A stretch of 64,000 nucleotides of DNA. It comes from Vibrio inusitatus. GTDB lineage: Bacteria; Pseudomonadota; Gammaproteobacteria; Enterobacterales; Vibrionaceae. Positions 37,709-45,982 of this stretch are shown here, piece after piece (the first letter of the stretch is position 1; the number at the start of each line of letters is the position of its first letter). Made by a program: the position numbers and the translations under genes. The notes under the pieces were generated by a model that did no database searches, was not told where the DNA came from, and worked only from the letters and a program-made list of their open reading frames with translations. The stretch is from assembly GCA_024346935.1 (NCBI GenBank), contig AP024878.1, forward strand, positions 124,001 to 188,000, in the 5' to 3' direction.

Positions 37709-38016
37709 CAGGTGTGCACTCTTTTAGAACTATAGAGCTCAATAACTATATAAATGAAAGTTGATGTGATCATTAATGGTTCATAACCACAAAGGGAAAT
37801 CAAAACTACATCAGTCAGTTAAGCTCGCAACAGACCCTGAACAGGTGTGTTAGCTTTTGGTAACACCGAAACCAATAACTATATTTATGAAATGGTTAAT
37901 GATCATAAATGATAGTTTAGGTGCTGATATGGATAGATCTATAGCACCTGAATAGGTCTATACCTTTTTGTAATGTGGGAATCCAATAACTATATAAATG
38001 GTAATTATAGTGATCA
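37709..38016 (+). repeat. Three tandem copies of a phase-locked promoter-like block
   Basis: Copies start at 37709, 37842 and 37953 and are 64 bp each. All share YAGGT at position 1, CAATAACTATAT at position 32, ATG at 46-48 and TGATCA at 59-64, with identical spacing in every copy. Flanking bases make a CTGA(A)YAGG palindrome at the left end. Each copy also has a sigma-70-like pair with a 17-base spacer (TTAGAA, TTGGTA or TTGTAA with TATATA or TATATT). Sequence between the anchors and between copies differs, so position rather than bulk sequence is conserved. Confidence 0.8.
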
Positions 38017-38033
38017 TTTTTTAGTGGTTGATG

Positions 38034-38072
38034 TATAAAAAAAGGCTCACCAAATAATGGTAAGCCTTTTTA
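38034..38072 (-). terminator. fis terminator
   Basis: AAAGGCTCACC and GGTAAGCCTTT pair with one mismatch around a 7-base loop. Leftward it continues into T7, 26 bases after the fis stop; a shorter T run also faces right. Confidence 0.75.
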
Positions 38073-38097
38073 ATTCAGATGCTTAAACTAATTTATA

Positions 38098-38394
38098 TTA
38101 GTTCATGCCGTATTTTTTAAGTTTCTTACGAAGAGTACCACGGTTGATACCCATCATAGATGCAGCGCGAGTTTGGTTGCCGCGAGTGTATTGCATGATC
38201 ATGTCTAGTAGTGGTTGTTCAACCTCAGCTAGTACTAGTTCATAAAGGTCGTCTACATCCTGACCATTTAATTGTGCAAGATAGTTTTTTACTGAAACTT
38301 TTACTGAGTCGCGAAGTGGTTTTTGCGCGATTTGGTCTTGAGCAGTTACAGTGGTAACCGTTAGTGCTTCAGAAGTCAGGTTTTGTTCGAACAT
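38098..38394 (-). CDS. fis: DNA-binding protein Fis
   Basis: Nucleoid protein and transcription regulator abundant in fast growth. At 98 aa it is the length of enterobacterial Fis. The C-terminal HTH ([20 protein letters not shown]) is conserved, as is the dimer helix region [21 protein letters not shown]. It follows dusB after 45 bases, the usual dusB-fis operon. Confidence 0.98.
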   Translation of the reverse strand: MFEQNLTSEALTVTTVTAQDQIAQKPLRDSVKVSVKNYLAQLNGQDVDDLYELVLAEVEQPLLDMIMQYTRGNQTRAASMMGINRGTLRKKLKKYGMN

Positions 38395-38439
38395 ATTCAG
38401 TCTAGCTCTTCTCGTAATTATGATGCAACCATATCCCTA

Positions 38440-39405
38440 TCAATGATAGGAATTGAAATACTCTTCTAATGCATCTAATTGCTCTTGAGCAACTTCGATT
38501 GCATTAAAGATACGGCGAAACTCACGCGCTTGTTCATGCTCTTTTAGATACCAACCCACATGCTTTCTTGCAATGCGCGGACCTAAGAACTCACCATAAA
38601 ATAGATGAAGTTCATGAACGTGACCAAGCATGATGTCTTTCACTTCCTGCATAGGAGGTTCAGGCATCGTGGTGCCGTTTTCTAAATAATGTTGGATTTC
38701 TTGGAAAATCCATGGACGACCTTGGGCAGGGCGACCAATCATCAAGGCGTCTGCACCGGTAAACTCCAGTACATGCTTCGCTTTTTCAGGACTATCTATA
38801 TCGCCATTGGCAATAACAGGTATCGAAATAGCTTGCTTAACCGCTTTGATGCTTTCGTATTCTGCCTCACCCTTGTACATACAAGTACGCGTCCTACCAT
38901 GTAAGGCGAGAGCTTGTATGCCACAGTCTTCGGCCATTTTAGCGATTTCGACACAGTTCTTATGTTCTGTATCCCAACCGGTTCGAGTTTTTAGTGTCAC
39001 AGGGACATCTACAGCATTTACTACCGCTTTCAGAATTTGTTGAACAATCTCTGGATGCTTAAGTAGTGCTGAACCGGCTAGTTTTTTATTCACTTTTTTA
39101 GCTGGGCAACCCATATTGATATCGATGATTTGAGCACCACTATCAACATTAAACTGCGCTGCCTCTGCCATTAACTTTGGATCCGATCCTGCAATCTGTA
39201 CTGAGCGAATGCCCGATTCACCTTCATGTACTCTTCGTTGCAGTGATTTCGATGTGTTCCATGTTTTAGGGTTGGCTAGCATCATTTCACTGACAGCCAT
39301 ACCAGCGCCATATCGTAGACACAACTCTCTAAACGGTCTGTCCGTAACGCCAGCCATAGGTGCTACAATCAAATTGTTCTTAAGTTGGTAATTTCCGATT
39401 TTCAA
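38440..39405 (-). CDS. dusB: tRNA-dihydrouridine synthase B
   Basis: FMN-dependent reduction of uridine to dihydrouridine in the tRNA D-loop. The protein is 321 aa. The N-terminus [29 protein letters not shown] block, the catalytic Cys in [15 protein letters not shown], and GRPAQGRPW are present. Homology places the start at TTG 39405 (codon before KIGNY); the ATG at 39410 is in another frame and stops at once. First gene of dusB-fis. Confidence 0.96.
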   Translation of the reverse strand: MKIGNYQLKNNLIVAPMAGVTDRPFRELCLRYGAGMAVSEMMLANPKTWNTSKSLQRRVHEGESGIRSVQIAGSDPKLMAEAAQFNVDSGAQIIDINMGCPAKKVNKKLAGSALLKHPEIVQQILKAVVNAVDVPVTLKTRTGWDTEHKNCVEIAKMAEDCGIQALALHGRTRTCMYKGEAEYESIKAVKQAISIPVIANGDIDSPEKAKHVLEFTGADALMIGRPAQGRPWIFQEIQHYLENGTTMPEPPMQEVKDIMLGHVHELHLFYGEFLGPRIARKHVGWYLKEHEQAREFRRIFNAIEVAQEQLDALEEYFNSYH

Positions 39406-39438
39406 ATCATGGTCACATTATTAACAGCAAGGGCGCGC

Positions 39439-39470
39439 ATTTTACGCATTTTTTTGGCTTGTGAAAAGCC
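39439..39470 (-). promoter_or_regulatory. Candidate dusB-fis promoter with GC-rich discriminator
   Basis: Leftward, a -10-like TAAAAT (39439-39444) is followed immediately by GCGCGCCC, a discriminator of the kind that makes promoters sensitive to ppGpp and DksA. The -35 is weak. A GGCTT/AAGCC inverted repeat (39455-39469) overlaps the -35 area. E. coli fis is under stringent control, so this is plausible. Confidence 0.5.
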
Positions 39471-39536
39471 TAATATTTGAGCATTTTAAAAAATATTCTA
39501 TAATTCGAATGTTTTTTGCTCAAATTTTGATGTGTC

Positions 39537-40427
39537 TCAACTAGTGTGCTTTTTTCCAGAGATACGACACCACTCTTGCATCTCTGCAATAGGTGCAATA
39601 TCGAACTGATCTCGGTAATAGTTAGCAACATCTTCGGCTTGAGTATCAAGCACACCAGACATAGCTAGCTCGCCTTCATCTTTAACGAGAGACTTAATAA
39701 CACCAGAAAGATCACGCAAAGGACCCGCTAAAATATTAGCGACAACCACATCAGCGATTAGGTTTTCAGGCTGATCTTGCGGTAGGTACAACTCAAGTTG
39801 GTCTTTCACACCATTGCGTTCGGCATTCGCTTTCGATGCGATGATCGCTTGTGGATCAATATCGATCCCAACTACCTTCTTGGCACCTAGTTTGATCGCT
39901 GCGATCGCAAGGATGCCCGAACCACAACCAAAGTCGATTACTGTTTTTCCTTCAAGATCTAGCCCTTCTAACCACTCTAAACAGAGAGAAGTAGTTGGGT
40001 GTGTGCCTGTACCAAAAGCTAAGCCAGGGTCAAGCATAACATTGACTGCGTCAGGCTCTGGGATCTCACGCCAGCTAGGGCAAACCCACAGACGCTCACC
40101 AAACTTCATTGGGTGGAAATTATCCATCCATTCGCGTTCCCAGTCTTTGTCTTCAAGTTGCTCAACTTTATGTGCGAAGCCTTGCTCTAGAAGGTTGCTA
40201 GCAGCCATTTGCTCTAGAATCCACTGTGTATCTGCTTCTGCATCGTACAGGGCTAAGATGTCGGTTTCGCCCCAAAGACGAGTTTCACCCGGTAGAGGCT
40301 CAAATACAGGGGTATCTTTAGCATCAAGGAAGGTCACGGAAAGGGCACCGGTTTGCTCCATCAACATATCGCCGATTTGCTCGGCATTTTTGTCAGTGGC
40401 GTTAAGTTTGATTTGAATCCAAGGCAT
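39537..40427 (-). CDS. prmA: Ribosomal protein L11 methyltransferase
   Basis: Trimethylates L11 at several lysines and its N-terminus. From the ATG at 40427 ([10 protein letters not shown]) it is 296 aa, near the E. coli length. An N-terminal ferredoxin-like substrate domain precedes the SAM-dependent methyltransferase domain, with [15 protein letters not shown] and the catalytic-region [14 protein letters not shown] three codons upstream could also start, but the ATG agrees with the family. A strong terminator separates it from accC upstream, so it probably has its own promoter. Confidence 0.96.
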   Translation of the reverse strand: MPWIQIKLNATDKNAEQIGDMLMEQTGALSVTFLDAKDTPVFEPLPGETRLWGETDILALYDAEADTQWILEQMAASNLLEQGFAHKVEQLEDKDWEREWMDNFHPMKFGERLWVCPSWREIPEPDAVNVMLDPGLAFGTGTHPTTSLCLEWLEGLDLEGKTVIDFGCGSGILAIAAIKLGAKKVVGIDIDPQAIIASKANAERNGVKDQLELYLPQDQPENLIADVVVANILAGPLRDLSGVIKSLVKDEGELAMSGVLDTQAEDVANYYRDQFDIAPIAEMQEWCRISGKKHTS

Positions 40428-40498
40428 GGAGTTCACTCTGAGTATTAATAATTGGCGTGGATTTTAGCAGTAAATTTAACCAACTTCATCTACGTAAA

Positions 40499-40543
40499 CA
40501 AAAAGGGTCAGAACCAGCATGACTGGTTCTGACCCTTTTTAAT
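40499..40543. terminator. Long terminator between accC and prmA
   Basis: AAAAGGGTCAGAACCAG (40501-40517) and CTGGTTCTGACCCTTTT (40523-40539) form a 17-bp perfect stem with a 5-base loop, flanked by A and T runs on both sides. It ends the aroQ-accB-accC transcript. Confidence 0.92.
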
Positions 40544-40555
40544 AAGTATTAAAAC

Positions 40556-41899
40556 TTATTGTAGGCCGAGCTTCTTCTCAAGGTAGTGGATGTTTGCTCC
40601 ACCGTGCTGGAAGTTCTCATCATTCATGATTTCTAGTTGAAGAGGGATATTAGTCTTAATACCTTCAACAATCATTTCACTCAATGCATTTTTCATGCGG
40701 GCGATCGCAACATCACGGTTTTCACCATAGGTGATTAGCTTACCAATCATTGAATCGTAATGAGGTGGTACTGTGTAGCCCGTGTAAATATGAGATTCCC
40801 AACGAATGCCCATGCCGCCAGGAGCATGGAAGCGTTCAATCTTGCCTGGGCAAGGTAGGAAGCGCACTGGATCTTCAGCATTGATACGACACTCAATAGA
40901 GTGGCCACGTAGCTTGATATCATCTTGAGTGAAAGATAGAGGCTGGCCTGCAGCAACGCGTAGTTGCTCTTTGATTAGGTCAACGCCTGTAACCATTTCA
41001 GTTACTGGATGCTCTACCTGAATACGGGTGTTCATTTCAATGAAGTAGAACTCGCCATTTTCGTATAGGAACTCAAAAGTACCTGCACCACGGTAGTTGA
41101 TTTCAAGACAAGCACGAGTACAGCGCTCACCAATGTATTTACGCATGTCGTCAGTGATGCCTGGAGCTGGAGCTTCCTCAACAACCTTCTGATGACGACG
41201 CTGCATAGAACAGTCACGCTCACCAAGGTGAATAGCGCCGCCTTGACCATCAGCAATAATCTGCACTTCAACGTGACGAGGGTTTTCTAGGAATTTCTCC
41301 ATATAAACCATATCGTTGTTGAAGGCTGCTTTTGCTTCCGCACGAGTCATAGCAATCGCTTCGATTAGCTCTGGCTCAGAGCGAACCACACGCATACCAC
41401 GACCGCCGCCGCCGCCAGACGCTTTGATGATTACTGGGTAGCCAATGCGTTTAGCGTGGGCTTTGTTGGCTGTTTCGTTGTCGTCCAAAGGACCGTCAGA
41501 ACCAGGAACACAAGGTACGCCTGCTTTTTTCATTGCATTGATAGCAGCAACTTTGTCACCCATGATGCGAATGGTTTCCGCCTTAGGGCCAACAAAGATG
41601 AAACCTGACTTCTCTACTTGCTCTGCAAAGTCAGCATTCTCCGATAAAAACCCATAACCTGGGTGAATCGCCACAGCACCAGAAACTTCTGCTGCTGAGA
41701 TGATACGCGGAATGTTCAGGTAGCTGTCGATACCACGAGCAGGACCGATACAGATAGACTCGTCGGCTAATAGAACGTGTTTAAGATCACGATCAGCGGT
41801 TGAGTGCACGGCTACGGTTTTAATACCTAGCTCTTTACATGCGCGAAGGATACGAAGCGCAATTTCGCCTCGGTTCGCGATGACTAATTTGTCTAGCAT
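40556..41899 (-). CDS. accC: Biotin carboxylase subunit of acetyl-CoA carboxylase
   Basis: ATP-grasp enzyme that carboxylates biotin on AccB, first step of fatty-acid synthesis. The protein is 447 aa. The N-terminal [20 protein letters not shown], the glycine-rich [12 protein letters not shown], the [18 protein letters not shown] loop and [14 protein letters not shown] are intact. It lies 14 bases downstream of accB. Confidence 0.99.
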   Translation of the reverse strand: MLDKLVIANRGEIALRILRACKELGIKTVAVHSTADRDLKHVLLADESICIGPARGIDSYLNIPRIISAAEVSGAVAIHPGYGFLSENADFAEQVEKSGFIFVGPKAETIRIMGDKVAAINAMKKAGVPCVPGSDGPLDDNETANKAHAKRIGYPVIIKASGGGGGRGMRVVRSEPELIEAIAMTRAEAKAAFNNDMVYMEKFLENPRHVEVQIIADGQGGAIHLGERDCSMQRRHQKVVEEAPAPGITDDMRKYIGERCTRACLEINYRGAGTFEFLYENGEFYFIEMNTRIQVEHPVTEMVTGVDLIKEQLRVAAGQPLSFTQDDIKLRGHSIECRINAEDPVRFLPCPGKIERFHAPGGMGIRWESHIYTGYTVPPHYDSMIGKLITYGENRDVAIARMKNALSEMIVEGIKTNIPLQLEIMNDENFQHGGANIHYLEKKLGLQ

Positions 41900-41913
41900 A
41901 ATATCGACCTCTA

Positions 41914-42369
41914 TTATTCGATAACGATAAGCGGTTGGTCGAACTCTACTGGGCTACCGTCTTCAGTAAGGATTGCTGTTACAACACCAGACTTGTCAGC
42001 TTCGATTTGGTTCATCATCTTCATCGCTTCTACGATACAGATAGTTTCGCCAGCTGTTACTGATTGGCCTATTTCAACAAATGGTTTTGTATCAGGACCT
42101 GGTGCACGGTAGAAAGTACCTACCATTGGAGAAAGAACTTTGTGACCCGGTGCTTCTACTGGAGCTGGAGCCGCTTCAGCTACTGCAGGAGCAGCTGCTG
42201 GAACTGGAGCTGCAACTGGAGCAGGCGCAGCTGCATATTGAATTGGAGCTACAGGTGCATTGCCGTGGCGGCTGATGCGCACAGATTCTTCACCTTCAGA
42301 AATTTCTAGCTCAGCAATTCCTGATTCTTCTACAAGTTCGATTAGTTTTTTTATTTTGCGAATATCCAT
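41914..42369 (-). CDS. accB: Biotin carboxyl carrier protein
   Basis: Carrier subunit of acetyl-CoA carboxylase, 151 aa. The N-terminal [15 protein letters not shown] block is followed by an Ala/Pro-rich linker (about residues 40-75). The C-terminal biotinyl domain has the [12 protein letters not shown] motif with its biotinylated Lys. Located between aroQ and accC. In E. coli AccB represses its own operon; this was not examined here. Confidence 0.98.
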   Translation of the reverse strand: MDIRKIKKLIELVEESGIAELEISEGEESVRISRHGNAPVAPIQYAAAPAPVAAPVPAAAPAVAEAAPAPVEAPGHKVLSPMVGTFYRAPGPDTKPFVEIGQSVTAGETICIVEAMKMMNQIEADKSGVVTAILTEDGSPVEFDQPLIVIE

Positions 42370-42426
42370 GATTCTTCTCTTGTCTTGTGTGTGGCCTCTC
42401 GCATTCGTCGAGACGGCTCAGATTTA

Positions 42427-42873
42427 TTATGCCTGTAGCTGCTCAATAGCTGCAGACAGTGCGAATTTGTAACCTTGTGCTCCTAGTCCACATATCACGC
42501 CAACTGCTTTATCTGAAAGATATGAGTGGTGACGAAATGGCTCTCGGGCATGTACGTTAGATAAATGAACCTCTATAAACGGAATACTTACCCCAAGTAG
42601 TGCGTCTCTTAGGGCGACACTAGTGTGGGTAAATGCGGCTGGATTGATGATAATAAAATCAATCGTTCCCATTGCTGCGTGGATAGCTTCAATTAACTCA
42701 TATTCTCGATTCGATTGAACATGAGTGAGTTCTACATCCAATTGCTCTGCTTGCTTGTGCAGGTTATTGACTATGTCATTTAATGTAGCGTGACCGTAAA
42801 CCTCAGGCTCTCGTTTACCGAGTAGATTTAGATTTGGGCCATTCAGGAGTAGAACGCGTGATTTTGTCGCCAT
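42427..42873 (-). CDS. aroQ: 3-dehydroquinate dehydratase, type II
   Basis: Converts 3-dehydroquinate to 3-dehydroshikimate in the shikimate pathway. At 148 aa it is the type II length. The motif [19 protein letters not shown] carries the catalytic Tyr, with [16 protein letters not shown] and [17 protein letters not shown] downstream. First gene of aroQ-accB-accC. Confidence 0.98.
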   Translation of the reverse strand: MATKSRVLLLNGPNLNLLGKREPEVYGHATLNDIVNNLHKQAEQLDVELTHVQSNREYELIEAIHAAMGTIDFIIINPAAFTHTSVALRDALLGVSIPFIEVHLSNVHAREPFRHHSYLSDKAVGVICGLGAQGYKFALSAAIEQLQA

Positions 42874-42982
42874 CTTGTCGCTATCTTCCGTAATTGTGAG
42901 TTGTTCACTATTGCCTTTAATTATTTTACGAATCCTGAAGAATTTCCAGTCAGATTTCTGTAAAAAAGCAAATTAGCGCATG

Positions 42983-43014
42983 ATTATAGCTAATTCAACG
43001 AAATTAACAGCAAT
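42983..43014 (-). promoter_or_regulatory. Candidate aroQ-accB-accC promoter
   Basis: Leftward -10 TATAAT at 42983-42988, about 110 bases before aroQ. Upstream TTGCTG lies 19 bases away, too far for an ideal -35. The -10 is perfect, the -35 doubtful. Confidence 0.45.
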
Positions 43015-43034
43015 TTACTGGTCTAATCACAGGT

Positions 43035-43100
43035 GGTGAGAGATAGTTTAGCGACGATTTAATGTTGGCATAATGTTAAATCGACTAAATAGCTCTCACC
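43035..43100. repeat. Large imperfect inverted repeat
   Basis: GGTGAGAG (43035-43042) pairs with CTCTCACC (43093-43100), and inside it TTTAG with CTAAA and CGATTTAA with TTAAATCG, leaving a loop around TGTTGGCATAATG. The arms total about 26-28 bases with a few bulges. No U-tract flanks it, so it is not an obvious terminator. Confidence 0.6.
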
Positions 43101-43160
43101 TAATGAATCTAGGCTAACTGTCTATTTTCATTATGTTTAATTTATAACCGTGTTTAAACA

Positions 43161-43185
43161 AAAAAGCCGTCACGATGTGACGGCT
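43161..43185 (-). terminator. acs terminator
   Basis: AGCCGTCAC (43165-43173) and GTGACGGCT (43177-43185) form a 9-bp stem; leftward T6 follows. It sits 20 bases after the acs stop. Confidence 0.88.
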
Positions 43186-43205
43186 AATGATTTTGAAGTA
43201 AGTGG

Positions 43206-45155
43206 TTAAACCAGTTCACCTTTCTCTGAAATGAGTTTTTCAACCACACTTGGGTCTGCCAAAGTGGAGGTATCACCCAGATTACTGGTATCACCTGTTG
43301 CGATTTTCCTTAGTATTCTTCGCATGATCTTACCTGAGCGAGTCTTAGGAAGAGAGTCAGTCCAGTGCAAAGTATCAGGTACTGCAATAGGACCAATTTC
43401 TTTACGAACCCAATCCTTCACCTCTTTGTGTAGTTCAGCACTTGGATATTCACCCGCATTTAGGGTGATGTAAGCGTAAATGGCCTGCCCTTTGATATCG
43501 TGGGGAACGCCAACAATCGCCGCTTCGGCAATCTTATCGTGTGCTACTAGGGCTGATTCTAGCTCTGCAGTACCCATGCGGTGACCTGAAACATTGAGTA
43601 CATCATCCACACGGCCGGTAATCCAGTAATACCCGTCTTCATCTCGTCTTGCCCCATCACCCGTAAAGTACATGCCCTGGAAGGTTGAGAAGTAGGTTTG
43701 TTCAAAACGGTCATGATCACCATATACAGTGCGCATTTGACCAGGCCAAGAATCAAGAATGACTAGGTTACCTGAAGCCTCGCCCTCAATGACGTTACCC
43801 ATATTGTCCACAAGTGCTGGTTGTACACCAAAGAATGGGCGAGTTGCTGAACCTGGTTTTAGCTCAGTAGCGCCTGGTAGTGGAGTGATCAATATTCCAC
43901 CTGTTTCGGTTTGCCACCATGTATCCACTATTGGGGATTTTGCGTCGCCTATAGTGTTGTAATACCATTCCCACGCTTCAGGGTTAATGGGCTCACCCAC
44001 CGAGCCCATGATACGCAGACTACTACGATTTGTGCCTTGGATTGCTTCGTCACCTTTTGCCATTAATGCTCGAATAGCGGTTGGAGCCGTATAGAGAATG
44101 GTCACTTGATGCTTGTCGACGACCTCACTCATGCGACTGGTATTTGGGTAATTTGGCACGCCCTCAAATAGGATTGTTTTCGCGCCATTGGCCAAAGGTC
44201 CATATACCAAATAAGAGTGGCCAGTGATCCAACCTACGTCAGCGGTACACCAGAATACATCTTCCGGTTGGTAATCAAACACGTATTTAAAGGTCATCGT
44301 GGCATACACTAGGTAACCACCAGTGGTGTGAAGTACACCTTTTGGCTTGCCGGTAGAGCCGGAGGTGTACAAGATAAAGAGTGGATCTTCAGCATTCATT
44401 TCTTCTGGTGGGCAATTGGCATCAACACTGGCCACGGCATCATGCCACCAAACATCAACATCAGCATTCCAATCAACATCAGCACCGGTACGTTGGAATA
44501 CAATCACTTTGCTAATGGTAGTAACATTCGGGTTACGTAGTGCTTCGTCCACATTTTTCTTCAGCGGGACGGCACGACCACCACGAACTCCTTCATCGGC
44601 AGTAACAACCACTTTTGCATCAGAGTCATCAATACGACCAGCAAGCGCCTCTGGAGAGAAACCACCAAATACGACAGTGTGTACCGCGCCAATTCGCGTA
44701 CAGGCGAGCATTGCAACAGCAGCCTCAGGCACCATTGGCATGTAAAGACAGACTACATCGCCTTTTTTAACCCCTTGAGCTTTTAACGCGTTAGAGAATA
44801 AACATACTTCTTTATGCAGTTCATTGAACGTAAGCGTTTTGTCATCGGCAGGATCATCACCTTCCCAAATGATAGCCACTTCATCACCACGCTCAGCTAA
44901 ATGACGGTCGATACAGTTCGCTGACACGTTCAATGTGCCGTCTTCAAACCATTTGATACCGACGTGGCCTGTATCAAATGAGGTTTCCTTTACCTTAGTG
45001 AAGGGTTTAATCCAGTCGACGATCTTGCCATGCTCTGCCCAGAACTGTTCTGGGTTTTGAACGGACTGTTGATACATGCTTAGGTAGGTATCGTTGTCTG
45101 CATGGGTTACTGATTTGATATTTTGTTTAACCGGATAAATGTGGGCTTCACTCAT
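43206..45155 (-). CDS. acs: Acetyl-CoA synthetase
   Basis: AMP-forming acetate activation to acetyl-CoA, used for acetate scavenging. From the ATG at 45155 ([11 protein letters not shown]) it has 649 aa. The frame is open 39 codons further, but the chosen start has a perfect AAGGAG site and matches the family N-terminus. The AMP-binding motif [11 protein letters not shown] and the C-terminal [11 protein letters not shown], whose Lys is the regulatory acetylation site, are present. It lies in a cluster with a CrbS/CrbR two-component system known to activate acs in V. cholerae. Confidence 0.98.
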   Translation of the reverse strand: MSEAHIYPVKQNIKSVTHADNDTYLSMYQQSVQNPEQFWAEHGKIVDWIKPFTKVKETSFDTGHVGIKWFEDGTLNVSANCIDRHLAERGDEVAIIWEGDDPADDKTLTFNELHKEVCLFSNALKAQGVKKGDVVCLYMPMVPEAAVAMLACTRIGAVHTVVFGGFSPEALAGRIDDSDAKVVVTADEGVRGGRAVPLKKNVDEALRNPNVTTISKVIVFQRTGADVDWNADVDVWWHDAVASVDANCPPEEMNAEDPLFILYTSGSTGKPKGVLHTTGGYLVYATMTFKYVFDYQPEDVFWCTADVGWITGHSYLVYGPLANGAKTILFEGVPNYPNTSRMSEVVDKHQVTILYTAPTAIRALMAKGDEAIQGTNRSSLRIMGSVGEPINPEAWEWYYNTIGDAKSPIVDTWWQTETGGILITPLPGATELKPGSATRPFFGVQPALVDNMGNVIEGEASGNLVILDSWPGQMRTVYGDHDRFEQTYFSTFQGMYFTGDGARRDEDGYYWITGRVDDVLNVSGHRMGTAELESALVAHDKIAEAAIVGVPHDIKGQAIYAYITLNAGEYPSAELHKEVKDWVRKEIGPIAVPDTLHWTDSLPKTRSGKIMRRILRKIATGDTSNLGDTSTLADPSVVEKLISEKGELV

Positions 45156-45231
45156 TACTGATCTCCTTGTGAACTCTGTCGCTATTCGTTGTGACAGTCG
45201 CTCAATATCTGACGGTCTGTTTGGCATTTCG

Positions 45232-45259
45232 AGGTAACGGTTATAACTGTCTATTACCT
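45232..45259. promoter_or_regulatory. Nested palindrome upstream of acs, candidate operator
   Basis: AGGTAA (45232-45237) and TTACCT (45254-45259) are inverted and enclose GTTATAAC, itself a perfect palindrome. The site is about 80 bases upstream of the acs start. It could be a CrbR or other regulator site; that is speculation from position. Confidence 0.35.
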
Positions 45260-45347
45260 GCGGAATTTCCACAATTAGACTTTAGGATGAGAAGGTAACT
45301 ATCGCTGTGAAATTAAAGGGTTATTTCGATAACTGAGAGCTAAATCG

Positions 45348-45980
45348 CTACTTGATATGCGGCATATTGAGATTTGGAAGGTCACCTTTAGTGAGACGAA
45401 CGAATACCAGTGCCGCAGTAATCGCATCTTGAAGCGCGTTGTGTTGATCACGTATAGGTAAGTCTAAATGTCGACAAATGGCTTCTAGGCTCAGGTCGAA
45501 ATAGGCATTTTGTAAATGCTTTTCGAGTTTCTCCTGATAGATATGACTGACCTCTATGATGGTATTAGGAAGAGGAAACCCAAAATGTTTCTTGAACGCG
45601 ATATCTAGAATTCGTTTATCGTAGCGAATGTGGTAACCCACGATGGAGCGGTTACCAATAAAATCGAGTAATTGCAGTAAAGCTTCTTTTTCTTCAAGCC
45701 CATCGCCAAGATCTTGATGGCGAATTTGATGCACTTTGATTGAATTCTCATCCAATGATTGGGGCGCCTTGAGTTTCACATGAAAAGGAGTGCTAGTAAT
45801 GATGCGATTGTTGATTATTTTAGTAGCTGCAATCGTCACAAGTTCAGCCCTTGTTGGTTCTAGGCTGGTGGTTTCGCAGTCTATAGACACATATTCATCG
45901 CTATCACATTCTGAAAATAGCGATTGATAAGGTGAATCCTTTAGCTTCCAGTGCCAGTAATGTCTGATTAGCCAGTTCAT
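45348..45980 (-). CDS. DEDDh-type 3'-5' exonuclease (DnaQ/RNase T superfamily)
   Basis: A 210-aa exonuclease-like protein. Acidic catalytic residues are visible: Asp34 and Glu36 (SIDCETTSLEP), the central Asp near VGYHIRYDKRILD, and the final His and Asp in HNALQDAITAAL. It starts 2 bases after the DUF294 gene stop and lies 192 bases upstream of acs. Such an exonuclease beside acs and a DUF294 gene recurs in proteobacteria as I recall it. The substrate is unknown and may be a nucleic acid or a small nucleotide. Confidence 0.88.
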   Translation of the reverse strand: MNWLIRHYWHWKLKDSPYQSLFSECDSDEYVSIDCETTSLEPTRAELVTIAATKIINNRIITSTPFHVKLKAPQSLDENSIKVHQIRHQDLGDGLEEKEALLQLLDFIGNRSIVGYHIRYDKRILDIAFKKHFGFPLPNTIIEVSHIYQEKLEKHLQNAYFDLSLEAICRHLDLPIRDQHNALQDAITAALVFVRLTKGDLPNLNMPHIK

Positions 45981-45982
45981 AG

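Larger units (their letters stand above)
37677..38097. other. Intergenic region yddG / fis containing a triplicated block
   Basis: A 421-base gap between convergent genes. It holds three copies of a phase-locked 64-bp block (37709-38016) and the fis terminator. No protein-coding frame of note is present. Three regular promoter-like units in the 3' flank of fis suggest small RNA genes or an array of regulator sites. Confidence 0.7.
42874..43205. other. Intergenic region aroQ / acs terminator
   Basis: A 332-base gap. It holds a candidate aroQ promoter (-10 at 42983-42988 on the minus strand), a large imperfect inverted repeat (43035-43100), and the acs terminator (about 43161-43185). Nothing coding was seen. 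Confidence 0.65.

Noticed and set aside
37709..38016. Integron attC/VCR-like or CRISPR interpretation of the fis-proximal repeats
   Set aside because: No attC core sites, no integrase, no uniform spacers; repeat identity is confined to short anchors with fixed spacing, unlike CRISPR or VCR.
39814..40416. A 200-codon open frame antisense to prmA
   Set aside because: It lies entirely within the conserved methyltransferase gene, has Ser/Pro/Arg-rich low-complexity translation and no ribosome site; it is a by-product of prmA codon usage.
43060..43085. Sigma-54 promoter (TGGCATAATG...) near the large stem-loop
   Set aside because: The GC of the -12 element is absent at the required distance from the GG.
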